Below are positions 36,442 to 45,727 of a stretch of 64,000 nucleotides of DNA, one piece after another. Made by a program: the position numbers and the translations under genes. Position 1 is the first letter of the stretch, and every line of letters starts with the position of its first letter. Source of the DNA: Glaciibacter superstes DSM 21135 (lineage in GTDB: Bacteria; Actinomycetota; Actinomycetes; Actinomycetales; Microbacteriaceae); the NCBI RefSeq assembly GCF_000421145.1, contig NZ_ATWH01000010.1, forward strand, positions 1 through 64,000, written 5' to 3'. The notes below the pieces were generated by a model. It ran no database searches and was not told where the DNA came from. It saw only the letters and a list, made by a program, of their open reading frames with translations.

Positions 36442-37362
36442 ATGGATCACTTTCTGGATAAGACGCATGGCAAGTTTGGCTTCTCACCGGAGGAGACTCC
36501 CGCACTTCGGATTACGCCCGGCACCGGCGAGCTGATTGGTTTTGAAACCAGCGACGAGGTCTACCGGCAGCTACACGAACACGGCGACATAGACAAGCTC
36601 ACCGTCGGTATCAACCCGATCACCGGGCCGGTCTATGTTGAGGGTGCGGAGCCAGGGGACGCTCTGGCTGTAACGATCCACGAGATTCGCCTGAAAGACT
36701 GTGGCTGGTCGGTGAGCCTGCCAGGCACCGGTGCCCTGCAACACGTGATGGGCAGCGAAATCTTCGCCCGTCGTATTCCCATCGACGAGACGGGTGCCCA
36801 TGTGACGAAACGGCACATCTTCACCCCACGCCCCATGATCGGATGCATCGGCACCGCGCCGGCGGAAGGCGTAAATTCGACGATCATGCCCAGCTATGGG
36901 CAGGGCGGAAACATGGACCTCACCGAGTGTCGGCCTGGCTCGACGGTGTATCTGCCCGTCATGGTCGATGGCGCCTACCTGTCGATCGGCGACATCCACG
37001 CGATCATGGCAGAGGGCGAGTCATCGTTCGTGGCGATCGAAGCGGAGGGGATCGCCGTGGTAAGCGTCGATCTGGTGAAGAACATGCCGCTGCGGGCGCC
37101 GCGGATCGAAACCGACGATGAATGGATTTTCGTGGGCCTCGGCGACCCGGTGCAGGAGAGCATCACCCGCGGTTACGAAGACATGTTCCATTTCCTGGTC
37201 GACGATCACGGCTGGGTTGCCGGCGACGCTTACGCGGTAATGAGCGCTATAGCCCATTCGCGTCTCGGAGGTCCGACCGGTTCATCAGAACCCGACCCGT
37301 TGCATCCGATGGCTCCGATCGGAGCGGTGACTACCCATCGGCTGCCGAAGAGCGTGCTATAG
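36442..37362 (+). CDS. acetamidase/formamidase family protein
   Basis: 306 residues. Acetamidase/formamidase (FmdA/AmdA) fold: INPITGPVYVEGAEPGDALAVTI near residue 53, the RPMIGCIGTAP block near 130, GGNMDLTE near 154, and GDIHAIMAEGE near 180, all typical of the family. These enzymes release ammonia from formamide, acetamide or related small amides. Three base pairs after one permease and directly abutting the second hydrolase, so part of a single transcript. Cytoplasmic. Confidence 0.87.
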   Translation: MDHFLDKTHGKFGFSPEETPALRITPGTGELIGFETSDEVYRQLHEHGDIDKLTVGINPITGPVYVEGAEPGDALAVTIHEIRLKDCGWSVSLPGTGALQHVMGSEIFARRIPIDETGAHVTKRHIFTPRPMIGCIGTAPAEGVNSTIMPSYGQGGNMDLTECRPGSTVYLPVMVDGAYLSIGDIHAIMAEGESSFVAIEAEGIAVVSVDLVKNMPLRAPRIETDDEWIFVGLGDPVQESITRGYEDMFHFLVDDHGWVAGDAYAVMSAIAHSRLGGPTGSSEPDPLHPMAPIGAVTTHRLPKSVL

Positions 37363-38253
37363 GTGGGAGCGTCTCTGCACGATGCGAATCGTGGTGTGCC
37401 TCAGGCGCAGACAGGGTATTACCCGGGAGTCGGCGGTCGGCTCTGGTGGAAGTCGATTGATCCGGAAACGGATGCGGTTCCTCTCATACTGCTGCACGGC
37501 GGGCCGGGTAGCCCCAGCGATTACCTCGAATCGCTCGACGTCCTTGGAGACGAGCGGCGCGTTGTTGTGTACGACCAACTGGGCTGCGGGCGCTCTGACA
37601 CACCAGATGCCGAGTCATTGTGGCGGGTGGAGACGTTCGTCGACGCCCTTGAGAGCCTCGCGAGCGATTCCGGACTAGAGACATTCCACCTCTTCGGCCA
37701 TTCATGGGGCGGAATGCTTGCACTTGCCTTCTACGACAAGTGGCCTGAACGGGTGAAGAGTCTGGTCCTTGCCAGCCCACTTGTGAGTGTCCAGGCGTGG
37801 TGCGCCGACGCTGCGCGGCTGATTGCGGAGCTCCCGCCCGAACACCAGGCCGCGCTGGCAGGTTCCGCTGACACAGTGGAGTACCAGGCCGCACTTCAGG
37901 AATTTTATCGTCGGCATTTTTGCCGTCTCGACCCATGGCCGCCCTCACTACAACGGAGCGTTGACGGGTTGGCTGCCGCCGGTTACGAGACGATGTGGGG
38001 TCCGAACGAGTTCACTCAAACCGGAAACCTGCGCGGGGTAGATCTCACTCCGATAGTGCGCTCACTCACCATCCCCAATCTCTGGTTGTGCGGCAGCGAC
38101 GACGAAGCAACGCCAGAGACGATCCGCGGTTTCTCGCACATGAACTCGTACGGCGACTATGTCGAATTCGCCGGTGGCACCCACAATGTGCACCTGGAGC
38201 AACCTCAGGCGTTCGTCGCCACTCTTCGCGAGTTTCTTCGCGCCACAGACTGA
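37363..38253 (+). CDS. proline iminopeptidase-like alpha/beta hydrolase (copy 2)
   Basis: 296 residues from a GTG immediately after the acetamidase stop. Same family as the hydrolase at 34049: LILLHGGPGSPSDY, RVVVYDQLGCGRS, nucleophile GHSWGGML with Ser114, GSDDEATPE and GGTHNVHLEQP. The two copies differ in the cap region, suggesting different substrates. Again followed by its own APC permease, repeating the hydrolase-permease order of the first half of the cassette. Confidence 0.85.
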   Translation: MGASLHDANRGVPQAQTGYYPGVGGRLWWKSIDPETDAVPLILLHGGPGSPSDYLESLDVLGDERRVVVYDQLGCGRSDTPDAESLWRVETFVDALESLASDSGLETFHLFGHSWGGMLALAFYDKWPERVKSLVLASPLVSVQAWCADAARLIAELPPEHQAALAGSADTVEYQAALQEFYRRHFCRLDPWPPSLQRSVDGLAAAGYETMWGPNEFTQTGNLRGVDLTPIVRSLTIPNLWLCGSDDEATPETIRGFSHMNSYGDYVEFAGGTHNVHLEQPQAFVATLREFLRATD

Positions 38254-38297
38254 ATGCCGGGGACACATGCCCGGTGACAAATGAAGGAGGCAACCGC

Positions 38298-39713
38298 ATG
38301 ACTAAAGAACAGAGCAAGGGCGCGAGTCCGGAGCGAATCGAAGCGAGCAGCGATCGGCTGGAAGACTTCGGTTACAAGCAGGAACTGAACAGGACGATGA
38401 GTCTGACGGATGTCGTCGTCTATGGCCTCATTTATATGGTTCCGCTGGCAACGCTTCCCGTCTTCGGTCTCATTTACAATTTCTCCGGCGGAATGCCGGC
38501 GTTGGTGTATCTCGTCGCGGCCTTTGCCATGTTCTTCAGCGCGCTGAGCTACAAGGAGATGGCAAAAAGCTTCCCTATCGCCGGGTCGGTGTACTCCTAT
38601 GTGCGCATCGGACTCAACCGCTTCATGGGCTTCATCGCGGGTTGGGCGATTCTGCTGGACTACCTGCTTCTGCCTGCGCTGCTCTCCGTCTTCGCGGCCG
38701 CAGCGATGGTGACCGTTGTCCCGAGTGTCCCCGCGTTCGTCTGGATCATCCTGTTCGTGGTGCTGGCTGCGGCAATCAACCTGCGGGGAATCAACCTCAC
38801 GGCCGGGGTCAACAAGGTCTTCCTTGCCATTCAACTGGTTGTGCTCGGCGTCTTCGTCGTCGGGGCATTGGTGGCAGTGGCGCAGGGGCGAGCTTCGTTC
38901 AGTCTTGACCCGGTTTTCCAGCCGGCCGAGTTCTCCTGGGCGATCGTCTTTGGCGCCATCCCGATCGCAGCACTCAGTTTCATCGGATTCGACGCTATTT
39001 CGACCCTCAACGAAGAAGCCAAGGGCGGAGGACGGGCAGTGTCGAAAGCAACAATGATCGTGCTCTTCGCAATCACCGTGATCTTTGTGCTGCAGGTCTA
39101 TCTCGCTGCCATCTTTGTGCCTACCGGCACGACATTCGCCGCGGGAGACGAGACGAACAATGCGTTCTATGACATCGCCGGAAGTGTCGTCGGTGAATGG
39201 TTCAAGGTCGTCATGACGTTGACGTCGGCGTTGATCGCCATCTTCGCAAACTCCATCGCCTCGCAAGCCACGTCGAGCCGCCTTGTCTTCAGCATGGCTC
39301 GAGATGGTCAGCTTCCGCGAATCTTCGCGAAGATCAGTCCGCGGCGCCAGGTGCCGGTCAATGCCATGCTGCTCATCGCGGGTCTCTCGCTGGTCATCGG
39401 GATCGTCGGTACGGCGGAACAAGAGCTCCTCACCACACTCGTCACGTTCGGCGCCTTGACCGCCTACATCCTGCTGCACGTGGCAGTCATCGCCCACTTC
39501 GGAGTGAAACAGCGCAGCGGAAAGAAGTTCGTGCACTGGGTTTCGCCGATCGTCGGCATCGTGGTTCTCGGCTATGCACTCTGGAACGCCAACGACAACG
39601 CGAAGATTATCGGTGTTGCCTGGCTGGTGATCGGTGCTGGCATCGCCAGCTTCTGGCACGTCAGGGAGCGTCGTTCGCGTCACCCCGTTGCGGAGCCACG
39701 AACTACTCACTGA
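38298..39713 (+). CDS. APC-superfamily amino acid/amine permease (copy 2)
   Basis: 471 residues from ATG 38298 with GAAGGAGG 7 nt upstream, a strong ribosome site that overrides the long in-frame upstream extension. Twelve or so helices from TDVVVYGLIYMVPLATLPVFG; APC signatures FFSALSYKEMAKSFPIAGS and SFIGFDAISTLNEEA. Paralogue of the permease at 35002. Last gene of the cassette. Confidence 0.86.
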   Translation: MTKEQSKGASPERIEASSDRLEDFGYKQELNRTMSLTDVVVYGLIYMVPLATLPVFGLIYNFSGGMPALVYLVAAFAMFFSALSYKEMAKSFPIAGSVYSYVRIGLNRFMGFIAGWAILLDYLLLPALLSVFAAAAMVTVVPSVPAFVWIILFVVLAAAINLRGINLTAGVNKVFLAIQLVVLGVFVVGALVAVAQGRASFSLDPVFQPAEFSWAIVFGAIPIAALSFIGFDAISTLNEEAKGGGRAVSKATMIVLFAITVIFVLQVYLAAIFVPTGTTFAAGDETNNAFYDIAGSVVGEWFKVVMTLTSALIAIFANSIASQATSSRLVFSMARDGQLPRIFAKISPRRQVPVNAMLLIAGLSLVIGIVGTAEQELLTTLVTFGALTAYILLHVAVIAHFGVKQRSGKKFVHWVSPIVGIVVLGYALWNANDNAKIIGVAWLVIGAGIASFWHVRERRSRHPVAEPRTTH

Positions 39714-39739
39714 TTCTTGGCGATCGCAGGCTAGGCGGA

Positions 39740-39758
39740 GGAGCCGGAGGGCGGCTCC
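39740..39758. terminator. weak hairpin between permease 2 and khtT-like gene
   Basis: GGAGCCG / CGGCTCC with a 5-nt loop, 27 bp after the permease stop. Followed by TAGAAT and TAGACT hexamers that may belong to the promoter of the antiporter operon. Confidence 0.35.
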
Positions 39759-39800
39759 GGTAGAATATTTAGACTGCCCCCAATCCCCAGGAGTTTTGCC

Positions 39801-40328
39801 ATGGTTGACGTTCGGCGGGTCAAACTTCCCGGTGTGGGTGTGCTGCATACCTTCGTGACGGATGACGGAGGCAAGCTCGGCGTCATCGCACACCGCTCCG
39901 GCCATAGTGACCTGATCACTTTCGCCGACGACGAGGGCGGGCCAGACGCCAACAAGGTTTCGCTTCGCCTGAATGAAGACGAAGCGCACACCCTGGCCGA
40001 GTTGCTCGGCGGAACCCAGATCACGGAATCGCTGACCGCGCTCGACCAGATTCCGGGCCTGTCGATCGACTGGTTCACCGTGGACTACGAAGACCACATC
40101 GCCGGGCAGCCGCTCGGAAATCCCGCAGAACGGGGGATCGCCGGGCTCACCGTCGTCGCCGTTGTGCGGGGCGAGTCCGCCAACCCGGCGCCCGCACCAG
40201 ACTTCAAGGTCTTCCCCGGTGACACGCTTGTCGTCGCCGGCTCACCCGAAAAGGTGGCGAAGGCATTCGCGTTCTTCCGGACCGGCGAAGTGAAGGCCAA
40301 GCCGGTCGACGCCCCGCCAGGGGGCTAG
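39801..40328 (+). CDS. cation:proton antiporter regulatory subunit (TrkA-C domain, KhtT-like)
   Basis: 175 residues, ATG preceded by AGGAG. N-terminal half resembles KhtT (VDVRRVKLPGVGVLHTFVTDDG in pieces); C-terminal half is a TrkA-C/RCK_C domain (NPAPAPDFKVFPGDTLVVAGSPEKVAKAFAFF in pieces). KhtT-like proteins gate a partner K+/H+ antiporter, and in Bacillus this domain binds c-di-AMP. The antiporter is the next gene, 3 bp downstream. Ligand binding here is inferred. Confidence 0.85.
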   Translation: MVDVRRVKLPGVGVLHTFVTDDGGKLGVIAHRSGHSDLITFADDEGGPDANKVSLRLNEDEAHTLAELLGGTQITESLTALDQIPGLSIDWFTVDYEDHIAGQPLGNPAERGIAGLTVVAVVRGESANPAPAPDFKVFPGDTLVVAGSPEKVAKAFAFFRTGEVKAKPVDAPPGG

Positions 40329-40331
40329 CCA

Positions 40332-41834
40332 ATGCATCTTGGCGAAGACCTCATCACTCTCGGCGTCCTGCTGGTCGTCGCCTACGTACTCGGACGCCTC
40401 GGGAAGTTCATCGGTCTGCCGTCCATCCCGATTTACATGATCGTCGGGCTCCTCGCGAGCCCGTACACCGGCTGGTTCCCGTTGAACTTCGCCGCAGCAG
40501 ACATCGAATTGATCGCCATCTTCGGCCTCATCCTGCTCCTGTTCAGCCTCGGGCTCGAGTTCGACCAGGAAGAGTTCTTCAACGATGCCGGCAAGCTCAT
40601 CGTCTCCGGCGGATCCTACGTGCTCATCAATATGGGCCTCGGGTTCGCGTTCGGCATGATGGTGGGCTGGGGGACGAGAGAAGCGCTGGTCATCGCCGGA
40701 ATGACCGGCACCTCATCGAGCGCGATCATCACCAAGCTGCTCATCGAACTGCGGCGCCTGGCCAACCGGGAGACGCCGATGATCCTGGGTGTCACGGTGG
40801 TTGGCGACATCTTCATCGCCATCTACCTGGCGATCGTGTCTGTTGTGCTGAGCGGCAAGACCGAGGTCTGGCCCATTGTGCTGCAGCTGTCGATCGCGTT
40901 CATCTTCCTGATCGTCATGTTCTCGCTGGCTCGCTGGGGCGGCAAGGTGGTCTCGCGCCTGGTGCGCACCAAAGACGATGAACTTTTCACCATCCTCTTC
41001 TTCGGGCTTGCGGTGCTCTTCGCCGGCATCGGCGAGATCATCGGTGTGACGGATGCCATTGGCGCGTTCCTGATCGGCGTTGTGCTCGGGGCGAGCAGCT
41101 ACCGCACCAAGGTCGAGCGGGTCGCAGTGCCGCTGCGAGACGTCTTCGCCGCCTTCTTCTTCCTGAACTTCGGTCTGGCGCTCCATGTGACGGAGTTCGG
41201 CTCTGTGATCGTCGTGGTGCTGATTGCGGTTGTGATGACGTTTGCGTTGAACGTTGTCTCCGGGATGCTGCTGGCCAGACTGAACCGGATGGGCGTCGTC
41301 GAAGGCATCAATACCGCCGCCATCCTGGTCAACAGGGGTGAGTTCACGCTGATTCTGGCCACCCTCTCGGTCGGGGCGGGGCTCGACCACAGACTCCAGC
41401 CGTTCGCCGGACTGTACGTGCTCATCATGGCGATCGCCGGACCCCTGTTCGCGTCGAATTCCGAACGGATCGGTGCCGCGCTGCGCGGCACGAAGCGTCG
41501 CGGGCAGGGAGCGGCGCTCACGCGCGACGCCATGTTCGACGAGGAGATCGCCCTCGTCGAGGCTGCAACCAGGGATCAGGGCCCAAGGGGCGACGAGCAC
41601 ACCAGGCGCGCAGTCAATCGAGTCGTGGAGTCTCACACAGCGGAGCCGGAAAGGGCGGAATCGGTCAGGGCCGAGCCTGTATCTGCCGAGCCTGTAACTG
41701 CGGAGTCTGCACCTGCGAAATCTGCACCGGCGGAGTCTGCAACAGTGGAGTCTGATCCGATGATCGATTTTGTCACCGAGAAACTGAGCGGCGAAGAACG
41801 TTCGCCAGAAAACCGCCCAGGGGACTATTCGTGA
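40332..41834 (+). CDS. CPA2-family cation:proton antiporter (KhtU-like)
   Basis: 500 residues. About twelve helices typical of the Na+/H+ exchanger CPA2 family (PF00999-type): GLPSIPIYMIVGLLASP, SLGLEFDQEEFF, TGTSSSAIITKLL and NRGEFTLILATLSVGAG. It probably expels K+ in exchange for protons under control of the subunit encoded just upstream. The cytoplasmic tail (about 420-480) is a low-complexity stretch of AEP/AES-type repeats. Overlaps the SURF1 gene by 4 bp. Confidence 0.88.
   Translation: MHLGEDLITLGVLLVVAYVLGRLGKFIGLPSIPIYMIVGLLASPYTGWFPLNFAAADIELIAIFGLILLLFSLGLEFDQEEFFNDAGKLIVSGGSYVLINMGLGFAFGMMVGWGTREALVIAGMTGTSSSAIITKLLIELRRLANRETPMILGVTVVGDIFIAIYLAIVSVVLSGKTEVWPIVLQLSIAFIFLIVMFSLARWGGKVVSRLVRTKDDELFTILFFGLAVLFAGIGEIIGVTDAIGAFLIGVVLGASSYRTKVERVAVPLRDVFAAFFFLNFGLALHVTEFGSVIVVVLIAVVMTFALNVVSGMLLARLNRMGVVEGINTAAILVNRGEFTLILATLSVGAGLDHRLQPFAGLYVLIMAIAGPLFASNSERIGAALRGTKRRGQGAALTRDAMFDEEIALVEAATRDQGPRGDEHTRRAVNRVVESHTAEPERAESVRAEPVSAEPVTAESAPAKSAPAESATVESDPMIDFVTEKLSGEERSPENRPGDYS
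41640..41758 (+). repeat. low-complexity coding repeat in the antiporter tail
   Basis: Successive GCGGAGTCTGCACC-like units encode RAESVRAEPVSAEPVTAES and a similar continuation. Short, imperfect, coding; likely unstable in copy number. Confidence 0.5.
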
Positions 41835-42670
41835 TTCAGATGATGTTGCGCCCGAGATGGGTGCTCGCCCTCCTACTTGCCCTGGGCATCGCGGCCGCCT
41901 TCGCCTTGCTGGGGCAGTGGCAACTCGACAGGGCCATCGCGTCTGGCGAGGTCGTGGAGCGCAACACCGAAACGGTGCTCGCACTGGAAGACGTGGCCGA
42001 TCCGAACGGTGCGGTAAAGCAGGCGGCAACCGGACAAATGGTGAAGGTCAGCGGTCGCTATGTCGTCGGCGACGAGCAGATCATCGCCGGGCGGCTGAAC
42101 GCCGGTGAGAGCGGTTACTGGGTGGTCAGTCACTTCGTGACGGATGCCGGCGCGAGTATTCCGGTTGCGCGCGGCTGGGTCGCAGACGAAGAGGTCGCCC
42201 ATACTGCCGCGCAGAAGCTGGCAGAACGCAAGGCGGCGACGGATGCCGATGCGCCCTCTGACAGCGACGAAACGACCGTGACCGCGCGGTTCCTGCCAAG
42301 TGAAGCCCCCGCCCTTCCGGATGAAGACGGCGACCCACACTCAATGACCACGGTCTCGGTCGCCGCGTTGATCAACCTCTGGCAGGACTTCGACGGGGAG
42401 GATGTCTACGCGGGCTACCTCGTTGACCAGTCAGCGGCATCCGGTCTCGAGAAGATCGACTCGCCGGTTCCCGAGAACGAGGTGAGCCTCAACTGGCTCA
42501 ACGTGTTCTATGCCCTCGAGTGGGCCGTGTTCGCCGGGTTCGCGATCTTCCTCTGGTACCGGCTGGTGAAAGACGCCGTTGAGAGGGAGCAGGAAGAGGC
42601 CGCCATCGCCGCGGCCGAGGCCGTCACCGGGGCTGGCCCCGCGGCCGGGCCGCCGTCTTCCGCCGCGTAA
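41831..42670 (+). CDS. SURF1 family cytochrome oxidase biogenesis protein
   Basis: 279 residues from a GTG overlapping the antiporter stop. SURF1 layout: first helix RPRWVLALLLALGIAAAFALLGQWQLDR, with the conserved G-x-W-Q-x-R-like GQWQLDR, then an extracytoplasmic domain with RGWV (VARGWVADEE), and a second helix near the C-terminus (LNVFYALEWAVFAGFAIFLWYRL in pieces). SURF1 assists heme a insertion into cytochrome c oxidase. The Asp/Ala-rich insert in the loop is common in actinobacterial members. Confidence 0.85.
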   Translation: MIQMMLRPRWVLALLLALGIAAAFALLGQWQLDRAIASGEVVERNTETVLALEDVADPNGAVKQAATGQMVKVSGRYVVGDEQIIAGRLNAGESGYWVVSHFVTDAGASIPVARGWVADEEVAHTAAQKLAERKAATDADAPSDSDETTVTARFLPSEAPALPDEDGDPHSMTTVSVAALINLWQDFDGEDVYAGYLVDQSAASGLEKIDSPVPENEVSLNWLNVFYALEWAVFAGFAIFLWYRLVKDAVEREQEEAAIAAAEAVTGAGPAAGPPSSAA

Positions 42671-42679
42671 ACTGGACGT

Positions 42680-43123
42680 ATGCCTCTTCAACCCAAGCCC
42701 GCTGACGTTCCCCGAATTCCCGGCGCGCTCCGGCTCTATCAGGTGGCGTCGATCATCACGGGCGTGATGCTCCTCCTGCTGTGCGCCGAAATGATCGTGA
42801 AGTACGCCTTCGGGCACGAACTCGAACTCGCAGGGCCCGGCGGCCTCCTCGCACTGGTGCCCACCGGCACGGTGACCGCGGTCAACCTGAGCACCGGCAT
42901 CCTGATCGCGCACGGGTGGTTTTACGTGCTCTACCTGTTCGCAGATTTCCGGCTGTGGAGCCTGATGCGCTGGCCGTTCTCGCGTTTTGTGCTCATCGCG
43001 CTCGGTGGAATCGTTCCGACCCTTTCCTTCTTCGTTGAGGCGCGGATGGCGAAGAACGTCAGGCGTTTCCTGGCCGATCGTGAAGGGGCCCAGCAGACGG
43101 AGACGGCGGAAGCGAGATCATGA
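42680..43123 (+). CDS. DUF3817 membrane protein
   Basis: 147 residues. Three hydrophobic segments; start [22 protein letters not shown] and the [14 protein letters not shown] block are typical of DUF3817, often encoded next to guaA and SURF1 in Actinobacteria. Function unknown. TAAACT lies exactly 6 nt before the ATG with no Shine-Dalgarno, suggesting a leaderless start that may also serve guaA, whose ATG overlaps the stop by 4 bp. Confidence 0.82.
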   Translation: MPLQPKPADVPRIPGALRLYQVASIITGVMLLLLCAEMIVKYAFGHELELAGPGGLLALVPTGTVTAVNLSTGILIAHGWFYVLYLFADFRLWSLMRWPFSRFVLIALGGIVPTLSFFVEARMAKNVRRFLADREGAQQTETAEARS

Positions 43124-44736
43124 CTGATGTTCAGCAGAACGGCGCCCAGCAGGCCAGCGCCGAACAGACCAGTGCCCGCCCGGTGCTGGTCGTCGACTTC
43201 GGCGCCCAGTATGCCCAGCTGATCGCGCGGCGCGTGCGCGAGGCATCCGTCTACTCGGAGATCGTGCCGTTCTCGGTGACGGCCGCCGAGATCAGGGAGA
43301 AGAATCCGCTCGGAATCGTGCTTTCTGGTGGCCCTTCGAGCGTGTATGCGGAGGGCGCGCCCGCATTCGACGCCGAGATTTTCGACCTCGGTGTGCCGGT
43401 TCTCGGCATCTGCTACGGCTTCCAGGTGATGGCGACGGCGCTCGGCGGTGAGGTCGCCCACACCGGGGCGCGCGAATACGGCTCGACGCCGGTGAATGTG
43501 ACGGATGCCGGCAACGTACTTCTGGCCGGCCAGCCGCATGATCAGACCGTGTGGATGAGCCACGGCGACTCGGTGTCCCAGGCGCCGGAGGGTTTCAGCG
43601 TTCTCGCGTCGACGGTGTCGACCCCGGTCGCCGCGTTCGCCAACGACGAGCGTCGGCTCTATGGCGTGCAGTGGCACCCGGAGGTCAAGCACTCTGAGCA
43701 CGGCCAGCAGGTGCTGGAGAACTTCCTGCACCGGGCTGCAGGCATCCCGGCCGACTGGAACAGCGGCAACGTCATCACCGAGCAGGTTGAGCGCATTCGT
43801 GCCCAGGTCGGAACCGGCAAGGTGATCTGCGGACTCTCCGGCGGCGTCGACTCCGCCGTCGCTGCCGCGATCGTGCACAAGGCCGTCGGCGACCAGCTGG
43901 TCTGCGTGTTCGTCGACCATGGACTGCTGCGGCAAGACGAACGCCGCCAGGTCGAGGAAGACTACGTCAAGGCCACAGGGGTTCGCCTGGTCACCGTCGA
44001 CGCGCGCGAGCAGTTCCTCGACGCGCTCGCCGGGGTCAGCGACCCGGAGCAGAAGCGCAAGATCATTGGCCGCGAGTTCATCCGTACGTTTGAGAACGCT
44101 GCAGAGGCGCTGGTGCTCGAGGCCAAGGCTGAGGGTGGCGAGATGATCAAGTTTTTGGTGCAGGGGACGTTGTATCCGGATGTTGTCGAGTCTGGCGGCG
44201 GTTCTGGCACGGCCAACATCAAGAGCCACCACAACGTCGGTGGGTTGCCTGAAGACCTGCAGTTCGATCTCGTCGAGCCGCTGCGCACCCTGTTCAAAGA
44301 CGAGGTGCGGGCCATCGGCACCGAGCTCGGCCTGCCGCGGGAGATCGTCGGCCGCCAGCCGTTCCCTGGGCCTGGCCTCGGCATCCGGATCGTCGGTGAG
44401 GTCAACTGGGAACGCCTCGAGCTGCTGCGTGAAGCGGATGCGATCGTGCGCGCCGAACTGACGGCCGCCGGCCTCGACGACGAGATCTGGCAGTGCCCGG
44501 TGGTGCTGCTCGCCGATGTGCGCTCCGTCGGGGTGCAGGGGGATGGCCGTACATACGGTCACCCGATCGTGCTGCGTCCAGTCTCGTCTGAAGACGCCAT
44601 GACCGCGGACTGGACGCGCCTGCCATACGATCTGCTGGCGAAAATCTCGAACCGCATCACGAACGAGGTCGACGGCGTCAACCGTGTTGTGCTCGACGTC
44701 ACGTCGAAGCCGCCGGGGACGATCGAGTGGGAGTAG
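43120..44736 (+). CDS. guaA: GMP synthase (glutamine-hydrolysing)
   Basis: 538 residues. Class I glutaminase domain (residues about 20-215) with the Cys nucleophile in LGICYGFQ and the histidine in [14 protein letters not shown]. The ATP pyrophosphatase P-loop is in [13 protein letters not shown] near residue 242, and the dimerisation domain with RPFPGPGL-type motif (here [11 protein letters not shown]) follows. Converts XMP to GMP, following GuaB. An N-terminal tail of about 20 residues is rich in Gln/Ala. A strong bidirectional-looking terminator follows. Confidence 0.97.
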   Translation: MTDVQQNGAQQASAEQTSARPVLVVDFGAQYAQLIARRVREASVYSEIVPFSVTAAEIREKNPLGIVLSGGPSSVYAEGAPAFDAEIFDLGVPVLGICYGFQVMATALGGEVAHTGAREYGSTPVNVTDAGNVLLAGQPHDQTVWMSHGDSVSQAPEGFSVLASTVSTPVAAFANDERRLYGVQWHPEVKHSEHGQQVLENFLHRAAGIPADWNSGNVITEQVERIRAQVGTGKVICGLSGGVDSAVAAAIVHKAVGDQLVCVFVDHGLLRQDERRQVEEDYVKATGVRLVTVDAREQFLDALAGVSDPEQKRKIIGREFIRTFENAAEALVLEAKAEGGEMIKFLVQGTLYPDVVESGGGSGTANIKSHHNVGGLPEDLQFDLVEPLRTLFKDEVRAIGTELGLPREIVGRQPFPGPGLGIRIVGEVNWERLELLREADAIVRAELTAAGLDDEIWQCPVVLLADVRSVGVQGDGRTYGHPIVLRPVSSEDAMTADWTRLPYDLLAKISNRITNEVDGVNRVVLDVTSKPPGTIEWE

Positions 44737-44794
44737 GGGGCGACGAGGAGTGAGTATTCCGCTCCTCTCTCCCGTGCACATCCTGATGAACCAA

Positions 44795-44828
44795 AAAGGG
44801 CCGGCCTCCCGCGGGAGACCGGCCCTTT
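44795..44828. terminator. bidirectional terminator between guaA and the BI-1 gene
   Basis: Outer arms AAAGGGCCGG / CCGGCCCTTT, with an inner palindrome CTCCCGCGGGAG continuing the stem almost perfectly. Flanked by AAAAA on the left and TTT on the right, so it can serve both convergent genes. Confidence 0.85.
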
Positions 44829-44840
44829 CACGTGTTCAAG

Positions 44841-45668
44841 CTATTCGCGCGCTATGGCGAAGATGCGCAGCAGTTCGATGTAGAGCCACACGACCGTGAC
44901 CATGATGCCGAACGCACCGGTCCAGCCGTACTTACGTGGCGCACGATTGTTCACGCCGCGCTGGATGAAGTCGAAGTCGAGCACCAGTGAGTACGCGGCC
45001 ATCAGTACGGCGAGAATGCCGATCACGATGCCGAGCTTGATGTTGAACGGCCCGATAGCGAGTTCAGCGCTCCGCATCCCGAATGCACCGTCGGTCGCCC
45101 CGAACAGCATCAAGCCGACGTTGACCAGCGAGAACACCAGGTAGCCGACCATCGCGATCAGGAAGATCTTGGTCGCCTTCTTGGAAGCGCGGATCTTGCC
45201 GCTCTTGAAGAGGGCGAGGGTCACACCGACAACAACCAGCGTCGCCAAGACTGCCTGCAGGACAACACCTTCCATGCCAGGCATGCTTTCGAACACTTGG
45301 GAGATGCCGCCCACAAACAGGCCCTCGAACGCTGCGTAAGTGAGGATCAGACCGGGGGACGGCTCCTTCTTGAATGAGTTGACCAGGCCGAGCACCAGCC
45401 CGACCAGCGCGCCCACGATGACCGGTACCAACCCGAGAACAGGGACGGAGACCCAGCCGACGACGGCCGCAAGCACGAGGATCGCGAAGCTGATCCCGGT
45501 CTTGCCGATGGTGTCTTCGTAGGTCATGCGGTCCGTGTCTTGCGAGCCGGCGGACGGCGCGTTGTACATGTCCTGCAGTTCGTTCTCGGAGAGCGTCTTT
45601 GTCGCAGCGAGCGTGCCGGGGGCACTGAACGCGGCGTTGCGCGAGAAGGCGGGGTTCGAGAGTGCCAT
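44841..45668 (-). CDS. Bax inhibitor-1/YccA family membrane protein
   Basis: 275 residues from ATG 45668 with GAGGAAATC before it. A polar N-terminus of about 70 residues precedes seven hydrophobic segments. The family features seen are YAAFEGLFVGGISQVFE in the middle and VLMAAYSLVLDFDFIQRGVNNRAPRKYGW in pieces at the end, where a pair of Asp residues (DFD) matches the conserved di-acid region of the BI-1 fold. Bacterial members are thought to be pH-sensitive Ca2+ leak channels; the role here is unknown. Confidence 0.87.
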   Translation of the reverse strand: MALSNPAFSRNAAFSAPGTLAATKTLSENELQDMYNAPSAGSQDTDRMTYEDTIGKTGISFAILVLAAVVGWVSVPVLGLVPVIVGALVGLVLGLVNSFKKEPSPGLILTYAAFEGLFVGGISQVFESMPGMEGVVLQAVLATLVVVGVTLALFKSGKIRASKKATKIFLIAMVGYLVFSLVNVGLMLFGATDGAFGMRSAELAIGPFNIKLGIVIGILAVLMAAYSLVLDFDFIQRGVNNRAPRKYGWTGAFGIMVTVVWLYIELLRIFAIARE

Positions 45669-45727
45669 GATTTCCTCTGCTAAATCAGCTGGGGACAGCA
45701 GCACCGATGATCGGTGCTGCTGTTAAT

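Noticed and set aside
37995..38297. N-terminal extension of permease 2
   Set aside because: This in-frame stretch overlaps hydrolase 2 in another frame, and the strong GAAGGAGG site fixes the start at 38298.
38205..40097. 630-codon open frame on the minus strand
   Set aside because: It is antisense to the APC permease and khtT-like genes, rich in Asp/Arg/His as expected of a mirror frame in GC-rich DNA, with no recognisable motif.
42931..44781. 616-codon minus-strand open frame
   Set aside because: Antisense shadow of guaA; guaA is unambiguous.
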